Shown here in pieces: positions 50,494 through 58,054 of a stretch of 64,000 nucleotides of DNA. The notes below the pieces were generated by a model, which had not been told where the DNA came from, ran no database searches, and worked only from the letters and a program-made list of their open reading frames with translations. A program made the position numbers and the translations under genes. The DNA is from RAM1 sp050247515 (GTDB lineage Bacteria > Pseudomonadota > Gammaproteobacteria > Burkholderiales > Burkholderiaceae_C): NCBI GenBank assembly GCA_050247515.1, contig JBFWUB010000012.1:62001-126000 (forward strand). Reading direction: 5' to 3'. How positions within the stretch are numbered: position 1 is the stretch's first letter; every line of letters begins with the position of its first letter.

Positions 50494-50988
50494 TCAATCC
50501 ACGTTCGTGCCGTGCACCACCGTGCCCTGCGCCGGTGGCCTGATCACCGCGACCACAAAGCCCAGAACGGTGGCCGCCGACAGCGCGCACATGCCCCATA
50601 GCACCCAGGCCGTGGGGATGTGCAGTAGAGCCGAGGCGTCGCCATAGCCGGCCGAGCGGATCGCCTGGCGCGCGGTACAAAAGGCGATGACCCCGAACAG
50701 CACAGCACCCACGCCCCCCGACAGTACGCGCTGGGACAGCCGCAGCGCTCGTGGCACCGGCACCAGGTCCACCGTGATGTGGCTGGAGCGCAAGGCCAGC
50801 ACCGGGTACAGCGCAAAGATCAGCACCGCCAGCACCACCTCCAGCAATTCCGTCCCCCAGGGCAGGGGCCGGTTGAGCAGGTTGCGCCCGACCACGTCAA
50901 TGAAGACCATCACCATCAGGATGAACAGCGCAGCCACACCCGCGCCTTCCAGCGCGCGCACGGCCATGGCTTGTGCCTTGCGTGCCAT
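50494..50988 (-). CDS. dctQ: TRAP transporter small permease (DctQ type)
   Basis: A 164-residue four-helix membrane protein (GAGVAALFILMVMVFIDVVG; LLEVVLAVLIFALYPVLALR; HITVDLVPV). Typical DctQ length. Six bases separate it from the receptor gene and three from DctM. Forms the membrane unit with DctM. Confidence 0.9.
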   Translation of the reverse strand: MARKAQAMAVRALEGAGVAALFILMVMVFIDVVGRNLLNRPLPWGTELLEVVLAVLIFALYPVLALRSSHITVDLVPVPRALRLSQRVLSGGVGAVLFGVIAFCTARQAIRSAGYGDASALLHIPTAWVLWGMCALSAATVLGFVVAVIRPPAQGTVVHGTNVD

Positions 50989-50994
50989 GCCGCT

Positions 50995-52026
50995 TTACTT
51001 GGCTGCAGCGAAGTCAGCCCGCAACTGGTCAATCAGCTTTTGCGGGTCAGCCACGCCCTTCTTGCGGGCCTTCTCGATCCAGTCCCTCTCTATCGGCTGC
51101 AAGACCTTCTTCATTTCGGCCACCACAGGCTCGGACAGCACCTCTACCGTGCGGCCGGCTTTGCGGATGGTGTCAAACGCGGCCTTGTCACCCTTGGCAT
51201 ACGCGCGGCCAATGTTGCGTGCGAAGGCATCACCGGAAATTTTGGTGATCGCGTCGCGGTCCGCCTGGCTGATCGACTTCCATTTGTCCTCGTTGATGCC
51301 CAGGACCAGAATGGTGTTGTAGATCGCGCCGGGAACGATCGTGGCGTGAGGCACCAGGTCCGTCAGCTTGAACGCCGGGATCGATTCCGGCGGCATGAAA
51401 GTACCGTCAAGCACACCGGAAGACAGCAGCTCGTAGGTTTCGCTCACCGGCTTGGACACCGGCACGCCGCCCATCAGCGTCAGGGCCTGGGTCGAGCTGG
51501 CCTGCGGGCTGCGGATCTTCAGACCCTTGATGTCCGCCAGGGTCTTGATGGGACGTACGCGGTTGAACAGCTGGCCCGGCGACACCACATAGACAGACAG
51601 CGGGTGCACGCCCTTCAATTCGTTGTAGGAGGCGAGGTTCTTGCGGTAGAAGCGGTCCACCACCGGTGCGAGCCGCTCCGGGTCGTCGCCCATGAAGGGC
51701 AGCTGCGCCACCTCCAGGATGTCAAATCGGTTGGGGGTGTAGCCGGGGATGAACACCACCAGGTCGGCCTGCCCGTCGCGGGCCACGTCGAACTGGGCGG
51801 GCACGGTGCCCACCACCTTGGGCAAGGTGTCGATCTTCACGCGGCCCTGCGTGATCTTCTCGACTTCGGCAATCCAGGGCTCGATCACTTCCACGCGCAT
51901 CGCCTGGCCCGCGGGCAGCCAGTTCGAGTATTTCACCGTGGTGGTCTGAGCCAACGCGGGCGCGCTGGCCGCGAAGGCACTGACTAAAGCGATGGCTGTT
52001 GTGAGCCTTGAAATGGAAAGACGCAT
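50995..52026 (-). CDS. dctP: TRAP transporter substrate-binding protein (DctP type)
   Basis: A 343-residue receptor. Signal peptide MRLSISRLTTAIALVSAFAA ends at ALA-Q. DctP helix: LADIKGLKIRSPQASSTQAL, keeping the ligand-binding Arg in KIRSP. Shares the opening VKYSNWLPAGQAMRVEVIEP with the DctP at 11760 (LKVSNWIPMQHAYNTDVVIP), so both probably recognise similar carboxylates. Operator E lies 59 bases upstream. First gene of the operon 52026-44915. Confidence 0.92.
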   Translation of the reverse strand: MRLSISRLTTAIALVSAFAASAPALAQTTTVKYSNWLPAGQAMRVEVIEPWIAEVEKITQGRVKIDTLPKVVGTVPAQFDVARDGQADLVVFIPGYTPNRFDILEVAQLPFMGDDPERLAPVVDRFYRKNLASYNELKGVHPLSVYVVSPGQLFNRVRPIKTLADIKGLKIRSPQASSTQALTLMGGVPVSKPVSETYELLSSGVLDGTFMPPESIPAFKLTDLVPHATIVPGAIYNTILVLGINEDKWKSISQADRDAITKISGDAFARNIGRAYAKGDKAAFDTIRKAGRTVEVLSEPVVAEMKKVLQPIERDWIEKARKKGVADPQKLIDQLRADFAAAK

Positions 52027-52263
52027 GCTTGTCTCCTAGGTTGGATTGACGCGGGAACGACCAGGGTTGGCAAGCCCTATAATAGTCCGTCGGGACGGTT
52101 TAATAAATAGCCCCGGAATGAAAATTCCTAGGGATTTCCCCAGTAATTACCCGGAAAATCGAACCCCGGACGTACTCATTCCCGGAAACATAACCGACTC
52201 ATAAGACGGTTTTACGCAGAGGGGATCAAGGCAACCCACCGGCAGACTCGCATCGGCGCCCGG
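52027..52263. promoter_or_regulatory. 237-base regulatory region: operator E, repeats and dyads
   Basis: Holds operator E (52086-52099), a dyad GGAAT-N4-ATTCC (52115-52128), four CCCGGA repeats (52112, 52150, 52165, 52181; the last three spaced 15-16 bases), and a 20-base dyad AACCG-N10-CGGTT (52192-52211) near the end of the TetR gene. More structured than the other gaps. No coding sequence seen. Confidence 0.55.
52079..52099. promoter_or_regulatory. TetR-type operator E with -10-like element
   Basis: Core TCCGTC-GG-GACGGT at 52086-52099. The inner bases differ from the other four copies, but the TAG/TTA flanks are kept. On the minus strand TATTAT (52079-52084) follows, a -10 candidate for the dctP operon. 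Confidence 0.7.
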
Positions 52264-52878
52264 TCAGCGGTAGGCCGGCGGGTGATCGCCGCCTTCAAAT
52301 CCGTTGAGGAACAGCTCGGTCAGCCGGTCTGCCAGCTCATGCGGCGTCATGCCGCCCTCCTTGCGGTACCAGCTGGCTGTGGAAATCATCGAGCCATACA
52401 GGAACAGCGCGTACGACGCGCGCTCGCGCCGTCGCCGCATGAGGTTCGGATTGATCTCGCTGAGCAGCTCCACCACAAAGTCCAGCGCCCGCGCTTGCGC
52501 CAGCTTGATCTCCTGCTGCTGCAGTGGCGGCAGGAACTTGAGGTCGTTGGTCAGCACCATGTGCTCGTGGCGATGCTCGGCGGCACGTTTGACCATGGCG
52601 CGTACCAGTTGAGACAGCCGCTCCTTCGGCGTTCCCGGCCCGTGCGCAATCTCCTCCAGCTCACCCACTGCGGTGGAAATGTGCTCGCTGATGATCACAT
52701 GCAACAGCACTTCCTTGCTGGGGAAGTAGTGGTACAGCGCAGACTTGGACACATTGCACGCCGCCGCGATGTCTTGCAGCCGGGCGCTTTCGAAGCTGGC
52801 GCTGGCAAACAGCGTGGCTGCCTCTTCGAGGATCTTCTGGCGTTTGTCGTCGTGGTTGCTGGCAAGCGATCGGGCCAT
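52264..52878 (-). CDS. TetR/AcrR family transcriptional regulator
   Basis: A 204-residue TetR protein from ATG 52878; the upstream in-frame extension to 52956 overlaps the CoA-transferase and is unlikely. HTH: LQDIAAACNVSKSALYHYFP with recognition helix KSALYHYFPSKEVLL; TNDLKFLPPLQQQEI marks it as the third paralogue of the 35638 and 44314 regulators. It is the last gene of the long operon (63823 to 52264), 40 bases after the CoA-transferase, so the pathway transcript carries its own repressor. Downstream lies operator E of the TRAP operon. Confidence 0.9.
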   Translation of the reverse strand: MARSLASNHDDKRQKILEEAATLFASASFESARLQDIAAACNVSKSALYHYFPSKEVLLHVIISEHISTAVGELEEIAHGPGTPKERLSQLVRAMVKRAAEHRHEHMVLTNDLKFLPPLQQQEIKLAQARALDFVVELLSEINPNLMRRRRERASYALFLYGSMISTASWYRKEGGMTPHELADRLTELFLNGFEGGDHPPAYR

Positions 52879-52918
52879 CGTGTTCCGGTACTGGGTTGAA
52901 CCGGGTATTCTGATGCAA

Positions 52919-54139
52919 CTACCAGGCAACCACGCCCCGGTCACACAGGCGTCCATACTGCGCTTGCGTCACGCCCAGCAGTTGTGACAGCACCTCACCA
53001 GTGTGCTGCCCCAGCATGGGCGCAGCACCCGCCGGCAGGCGCTGCATACCCGAGAAGTTCAAAGGCAGACCCGCCGCCAAGTACTTCCCCACCCCCGGCT
53101 GATCGATCGTCCTGAACAACGGGTTAGCCGGCGAGCAGGCTTCGTCCTGCGTCACCAGCTGAGTAAGGGTCTGGTACTTGCCCCAGCAGGCGCCGTGCTT
53201 CGTCAGCGCGGCTGCGGCATGCGCATAGCTGTGGCGGGCCATCCAGCCCTCCACCAGCACGCCGAGTTCCTTGCGGGCCTTGAAGCGGTGGCCTTCCAGG
53301 TTGAGGTTCAGGTCCAGCTGTTCGCCCAAGGCCCTCACCGCCTCGTTCAATCCCATGGCGTCGCAAATCGCCTGCCATTGCTTCAAGGTCAGGCCCACGA
53401 TGATCACGCGTTCGCCGTCTGCTGTCTTGAAGTCGCGGCCAAATGCGCCGAACAGCTCGTTGCCGTGGCGCTCGCGCTGGTGACCGAGCTGGGCCTCGGC
53501 GATGAGGCCCAGGTGGCTCACGACGGCGAGTGCCACATCTTCGAGCGGCAGCCTCACATGCTGGCCCCGGCCAGTTTTCAGCCGGTGGCGTTCGGCGGCC
53601 AGCAGGCCGACTGCCGCCATCTGGCCCGTGATGAGGTCCCAGGCGGGCAGCACGTGGTTGACCGCTTCCTGATGGACCGCTCCACGCTCATCGCCCGTGA
53701 TGTACGGGATGCCCACGCGTGAATTGATGGTGTAGTCCACCGCCGAGCCGCCGTGCCGGTCGCCCTGCACGGTGAGCTGGATCAGGTCCTCGCGCTTCTC
53801 CTTGAGCTTTTCGTGGTCAAGCCAGCCGCGCGCCGGAAAGTTGGTCAGCAAAATGCCGGCGTCTTCACCCGGTGCCGTGATAAGCGCCATGGCGATTTCG
53901 CGGCCTTCGGGTTGGCCCAGGTCCAGCGTCACGGACCGTTTGGACTTGTTCAGGCCGCACCAGAAGAGGCTGACGTCATCGTGCGTCACCGGCCACCGCT
54001 TGTAGTCGAGCCCGCCGCCCAAAGTGTCGATGCGGATCACATCGGCACCCATCTGCGCCAAAGTCATGCCGCCCAGCGGCGCCGCCACGAATGCCGCGGC
54101 CTCCACCACGCGCATGCCCGCCAGGATCGCATCACTCAT
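52919..54139 (-). CDS. Class III CoA-transferase family protein, 2-methylfumaryl-CoA isomerase (Mct)-like
   Basis: A 406-residue CaiB/BaiF-family protein that differs from the other two here. It opens MSDAILAGMRVVEAAAFVAA and has LGGGLDYKRWPVTHDDVSLF and TVQGDRHGGSAVDYTINSRV, a pattern I associate with Mct, the intramolecular mesaconyl-CoA C1-C4 CoA-transferase. The flanking gene is methylsuccinyl-CoA-dehydrogenase-like, and a C4-hydratase-like gene follows in the operon, which fits. ATG 54139 lies 1 base before the dehydrogenase stop at 54141. The alternative is a general succinyl-CoA transferase. Confidence 0.8.
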   Translation of the reverse strand: MSDAILAGMRVVEAAAFVAAPLGGMTLAQMGADVIRIDTLGGGLDYKRWPVTHDDVSLFWCGLNKSKRSVTLDLGQPEGREIAMALITAPGEDAGILLTNFPARGWLDHEKLKEKREDLIQLTVQGDRHGGSAVDYTINSRVGIPYITGDERGAVHQEAVNHVLPAWDLITGQMAAVGLLAAERHRLKTGRGQHVRLPLEDVALAVVSHLGLIAEAQLGHQRERHGNELFGAFGRDFKTADGERVIIVGLTLKQWQAICDAMGLNEAVRALGEQLDLNLNLEGHRFKARKELGVLVEGWMARHSYAHAAAALTKHGACWGKYQTLTQLVTQDEACSPANPLFRTIDQPGVGKYLAAGLPLNFSGMQRLPAGAAPMLGQHTGEVLSQLLGVTQAQYGRLCDRGVVAW

Positions 54140-54140
54140 G

Positions 54141-55823
54141 TTATTCCCCTGCGCCCTGCAGTCCCAGGGCACGTTCCATCAGGCTGCGTGCAATCACCTT
54201 GAGCGCCAGCGTTTCTTCCGCGCCCTCGAAGATGGACAACACGCGCGCATCCACAAAGTAGCGGCTTACGGCCGTTTCCTCGGCATACCCCATGCCGCCG
54301 TGTAGCTGCAGCGCCTCGCGGGTGACGAGTTCGGCTGAACGGCAGGCCAGCAGCTTGACCAGGCTGGCCTCCATGCGGCCATTGCCGGTATCCACAATGC
54401 CCGCCACGGTGTAGGCCAGCCACCGGCAAGCGGCCAGGCGCGCGGCCATGCGTGCCAGCTTGGCCTGCGTAAGTGCAAACCCGCCCAGCGGTGCACCGAA
54501 TACCTGGCGGTCGCCGGTGTAGCGGATGGCTGCACGCAATGCGGCGCGCATCACGCCGCAGGCGCGCGCGGCAGTCTGCATGCGACCACCCACCATGCCG
54601 GCCATGGTGAAGTAAAAGCCCTTGCCGAGGCCCGCCTCGCCACCAATCACATTGGCATCGGGCACAAAAAAGTCCTCGAACGCCAGGTCAAATGAATGCA
54701 TGCCGCGGTAGCCGATGGTCGGGATGGCCCGGCCTGTGAGCTTGCCACCACCGTCTTGCTGGTACGTGAACTCGTGGGTGTCGTACGAAGGCTTTTCAAC
54801 CAGCAGCAGGCTCAGGCCCTTGTGGCCCAGCGCACGGTCGGGGTTTGTGCGCGTGACCACCATCAACACGCCCGCCTTGCCGGCAAAGGTGCACCAGGTC
54901 TTGGCGCCGTTGAGCACCCAGCCGCCGGGCACCTGCGTGCCCTTGAGGCCCAGCGCGGCCACGTCGGAGCCATAGTCGGGCTCGGTGATGGCAATCGCAC
55001 ACAGCGGGTCGCCTGCGGCCAGCCGGGGCAGCCAGTGCGCCTTTTGCGCCTCGGTGCCACCAGACATGAGGGCGCGGCTCAGGATTTCGGGGCGGGTGAT
55101 CAGGCTGCCGGCCGCGGCCAGCGACGCCTCGGACAGGGCCTCGGTCACCACCACCATCAGCAGGGTGTCGTCGTACTCATCAGGGCCGCTGCCGCCGAAC
55201 TTCTCGGGAATCGCCAGGCCAAACACCCCCATCTCGCGCATGGGCTGCAACAGCGACTCCGGCACCGTGAGGTCATGCCGGTGGATGGCCTCGGCCTGCG
55301 GCGCCACCACTTCGGCGGCGAAACGCCGGAAGGCGTCCTGGGCCTGTGCATGCTGCCCGTCCAGCACAGGCGCACCCACATCGTCATCGCCTTGTGCCAC
55401 GGCACGACCGGTGGCCTCCAGCGCGGGGGCACCGCCGGCTTCGCGCCGCAAGGTGATCCACGCTGCACTGTCACGCACCCCGCGCAGCGCGACGGCGTCC
55501 AGGCCGGCCTCGGCGCACACCGTCTCCAGCCGGTCGATCACCGAGATGACGGCGTCCACCGTGAAGACCAGCGCCAGCTGCGCCTGCAGCACGGGCGAGC
55601 CAGGCGTCACTGCCGCCACGCTGGTTTCAGCCGCCAGCAGCTCGGCACCGGCCCAGGCCAGCTCGAAGCTGGCCACCTGCTTTTCATCGAGCAGGCGGCT
55701 GACCAGCCGGCCCTGGCTGGCACAGGCCTGCGCGAGTGCGGCCACGCCGGCGTCGAATACAGGGCGCAGCGCCGCGAGCACCTCGCGGGCCGCGTGCAGC
55801 TGCTGCTTGATCGTGTCGTCCAT
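54141..55823 (-). CDS. Acyl-CoA dehydrogenase with N-terminal extension, (2S)-methylsuccinyl-CoA dehydrogenase (Mcd)-like
   Basis: A 560-residue protein: residues ~1-155 form a helical extension absent from normal acyl-CoA dehydrogenases (LDEKQVASFELAWAGAELLA), then an ACAD domain (ITEPDYGSDVAALGLKGTQV; LQLHGGMGYAEETAVSRYFV; FEGAEETLALKVIARSLMER). This length and extension are characteristic of Mcd of the ethylmalonyl-CoA pathway, which oxidises (2S)-methylsuccinyl-CoA to mesaconyl-C1-CoA. No ethylmalonyl-CoA mutase or crotonyl-CoA carboxylase is in the window, so a catabolic source of methylsuccinyl-CoA is more likely. Sequence identity to true Mcd cannot be measured here. Confidence 0.82.
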   Translation of the reverse strand: MDDTIKQQLHAAREVLAALRPVFDAGVAALAQACASQGRLVSRLLDEKQVASFELAWAGAELLAAETSVAAVTPGSPVLQAQLALVFTVDAVISVIDRLETVCAEAGLDAVALRGVRDSAAWITLRREAGGAPALEATGRAVAQGDDDVGAPVLDGQHAQAQDAFRRFAAEVVAPQAEAIHRHDLTVPESLLQPMREMGVFGLAIPEKFGGSGPDEYDDTLLMVVVTEALSEASLAAAGSLITRPEILSRALMSGGTEAQKAHWLPRLAAGDPLCAIAITEPDYGSDVAALGLKGTQVPGGWVLNGAKTWCTFAGKAGVLMVVTRTNPDRALGHKGLSLLLVEKPSYDTHEFTYQQDGGGKLTGRAIPTIGYRGMHSFDLAFEDFFVPDANVIGGEAGLGKGFYFTMAGMVGGRMQTAARACGVMRAALRAAIRYTGDRQVFGAPLGGFALTQAKLARMAARLAACRWLAYTVAGIVDTGNGRMEASLVKLLACRSAELVTREALQLHGGMGYAEETAVSRYFVDARVLSIFEGAEETLALKVIARSLMERALGLQGAGE

Positions 55824-55838
55824 GCGGATGATCCTGGT

Positions 55839-57149
55839 TCAGGCAGTTACGCCGGCCAGCGCAGCCAGCGCCTTTTTCGCGGCCTCGCGCCCGGTGTAGG
55901 CACAAGCCTGGGTGCCGCCGTCGCCGTAGTCCTTGACGGCGTCACCCACATGCCACAGATTGGCCAGCGGCGTGTCCTGCGGCATGTCGTAGCCCGCGCA
56001 CGAGCGCTGGGCTGGCCATTCACCGCGCATCACGCGCACCGACAGCATCTTGGCGTCCTTGAAACCAGGGAAGATGTCGCGCAGGTCGGCCAGCGACTCC
56101 TCGATTTCCACCTTGTCGTCAAAGTCGCCGATGGCTGGGCGCGGCACGGCGTAGGCAACGTACTGGTACCAGCCTGCGGGCGCCAGCTCCGGGCAGGTGG
56201 CGGTGAGTTCACCCATGTTGCACAGGCGGCGCGTCTTGCCAAAGGTGATCAGGCCCGGCACGTCCAGCAGGCGTTCACGGGTGGCGAAATTGATGACGAT
56301 GTTGGCCGCCGGCTGCGGCGTCGATTGGGCGCGCGCAATGTAGTCGGCGCCAAAGGCCTCGGCGCCGGGCAGCAGTGCCGTGGCCGTGGGGCCAATGTTG
56401 CTGATCACGACACCGGTCTGCACCCGCTTCGTTACCCCGCCGTGCTGGATGTCCAGCGCCGTGACGCGCCCGTCCTCGCAGTGCATTCCCACCACCGGGG
56501 CTTCCAGCCAGATGTCGCCGCCGCGCGCGCGGATGCCGGCGCCCAGGTCATCCCAAAGGCCCACAGTACCCCGTGGGCAAAGGCCAAAGCGCTTGAATGC
56601 GCCCTTTTGCGCAAAGTACACCAGGAAGGCGCGAGCGGGCAGCTCGTCTGCGTTGGCTGCGAAGATCGCCGCGCACAGGTTGCGAAAGATCGCGTGCACG
56701 GTTTCATTGGTGGTGTATTGCTCCAGCCACTGGCGGGTGGTCAGCTTGGCCTCGGGCAGGTCGCCGGCGCGTGCATCGGCAAACTTCGCACCGATCTTGG
56801 CGGCCTGCTTGGTAAAGGTGCCCAACAGCATCCCCCAGCCCCCCTTGGCCACGTTGATGACCTTGCCGTCGATGTAGAACACGGTCGCCGGGTTCGGCTC
56901 GCGGATGTCCAGCGGCACACCCAGCATGTCGAAGGTTTCCTCGAAGATGCCGCCGCGCTCGATCGCAATGGCGCCGATGTTCACGATGTGGCCGTCAATG
57001 ATTTCGCTGGAAGCGCGCCCGCCCAGGCGGTTCAGCCGCTCCACCAGCAGCACCTTCTTGCCGGCGGCCGTCAGGCGTGCCGCTGCGCTCATGCCGCCGG
57101 CGCCGGCGCCGATGACCACCGCGTCGTAGCGGGCAGTGTTTGCATTCAT
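55839..57149 (-). CDS. FAD-dependent oxidoreductase, phytoene-desaturase-like
   Basis: A 436-residue flavoprotein from ATG 57149 (AGGAG eight bases upstream). FAD loop AVVIGAGAGGMSAAARLTAA followed by VLLVERLNRLGGRASSEIID, as in phytoene desaturase/amine oxidase proteins; a C-terminal FAD segment LWHVGDAVKDYGDGGTQACA. The frame extends to 57278 but without support. It could desaturate a terpenoid-type or alicyclic intermediate. Located between the Mcd-like and hydratase-like genes in the long operon. Substrate unknown. Confidence 0.83.
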   Translation of the reverse strand: MNANTARYDAVVIGAGAGGMSAAARLTAAGKKVLLVERLNRLGGRASSEIIDGHIVNIGAIAIERGGIFEETFDMLGVPLDIREPNPATVFYIDGKVINVAKGGWGMLLGTFTKQAAKIGAKFADARAGDLPEAKLTTRQWLEQYTTNETVHAIFRNLCAAIFAANADELPARAFLVYFAQKGAFKRFGLCPRGTVGLWDDLGAGIRARGGDIWLEAPVVGMHCEDGRVTALDIQHGGVTKRVQTGVVISNIGPTATALLPGAEAFGADYIARAQSTPQPAANIVINFATRERLLDVPGLITFGKTRRLCNMGELTATCPELAPAGWYQYVAYAVPRPAIGDFDDKVEIEESLADLRDIFPGFKDAKMLSVRVMRGEWPAQRSCAGYDMPQDTPLANLWHVGDAVKDYGDGGTQACAYTGREAAKKALAALAGVTA

Positions 57150-57187
57150 AAAATGATCTCCTGGGTTTGGTCGTTTTTTGGGGAGCC

Positions 57188-58054
57188 TCAGGCAAATGCC
57201 GCCGAGGCCTTCATGCCGGTAAAGCCTTCGGCGTCGCTCGTCCAGAGTTCTGCGCCTGCGGCTATGGGTGTGCCGCACACGCGCAGCGCCTGCCCATCAA
57301 AAGACGGGCGCATTGCGCGAAATGAAAATCCGTTGATCGCCGCACCGGGACGCTCGCGCTGCACCAGATCCAGAAGCAGAGTGGCCAGCAGCGGGCCGTG
57401 TACCACGAGCGCGGGGTAGAACTCCACCTGCGTGGCGTAGTCACGGTCGTAATGGATGCGGTGGCCGTTGTAGGTGAGCGCCGAAAACCGGAACAGCAGC
57501 GCCGGGTCGGGCACCAGCGCATGCTCCCAAGGGGGCGCGGCGGGCGCGCGCTCGCCCGGCGGCAACGGCGCGGGTGCGGTGGGCGCGTCGCGGTAGACGA
57601 TGTTTTGCTCCTCGGCAATGCAGGTGTTTCCGTCCTGGCTTACCACATGGTCAACGGTCACGAACACCAGCGGTCCGGTCTTGCCTTCTTTCAGGTCGAC
57701 GCTGCGAACAGTGGACACCTTTTGCGCCGTGCGCCCGATCAGCAGCGGCGCATGCACCTGCAGGCGCCCCGCGGCCCACATGCGCCGCGGCAGCGGCACG
57801 GGCGGCAGGAAGCCGCCACGCAGCGGGTGGCCGTCTGCACCGATAGCCGCGCGTGCAGGCGCATCCAGGAAATAAAGCCAGTGCCAAGGCAGCGGCAGGG
57901 CGTCGCCCTCACCGGGTGCGGTGGAGCGGTCCAGCAGACCCGCCAGCGCGCGCGCGGGAAACGGGTCGATGGCCTGCGTCATGACCTGCTCGCGGCCCAC
58001 CCAGCCCCGCAGGTGCGCCACGTCGATGACCGGCGCCGCCGGTGCGGCGTTCAC
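57188..58054 (-). CDS. FAS1-like dehydratase/MaoC-related protein, mesaconyl-C4-CoA hydratase (Meh)-like
   Basis: A 288-residue hydratase from GTG 58054, which overlaps the upstream TGA and has GGAGG at 58062-58066. Key segments: LPLPWHWLYFLD and GGFLPPVPLPRRMWAAGRLQ in the first hot-dog domain and RIHYDRDYATQVEFYPALVV in the second, matching the double-hot-dog family of Meh and HTD2. Meh hydrates mesaconyl-C4-CoA to citramalyl-CoA in the 3-hydroxypropionate bicycle. Context (Mcd-like and Mct-like genes) supports the same reaction. The catalytic His/Asp pair of the hydratase probably lies in RIHYDRDY. Confidence 0.82.
   Translation of the reverse strand: MNAAPAAPVIDVAHLRGWVGREQVMTQAIDPFPARALAGLLDRSTAPGEGDALPLPWHWLYFLDAPARAAIGADGHPLRGGFLPPVPLPRRMWAAGRLQVHAPLLIGRTAQKVSTVRSVDLKEGKTGPLVFVTVDHVVSQDGNTCIAEEQNIVYRDAPTAPAPLPPGERAPAAPPWEHALVPDPALLFRFSALTYNGHRIHYDRDYATQVEFYPALVVHGPLLATLLLDLVQRERPGAAINGFSFRAMRPSFDGQALRVCGTPIAAGAELWTSDAEGFTGMKASAAFA

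Noticed and set aside
54696..57419. A 907-codon open frame on the plus strand opposite the Mcd-like and desaturase-like genes
   Set aside because: Its translation is rich in His, Arg, Gln and Gly with no domain; the minus-strand genes are clear family members with overlaps and ribosome sites.
54141..58054. A complete ethylmalonyl-CoA pathway
   Set aside because: Crotonyl-CoA carboxylase/reductase, ethylmalonyl-CoA mutase and epimerase genes are not in the window.
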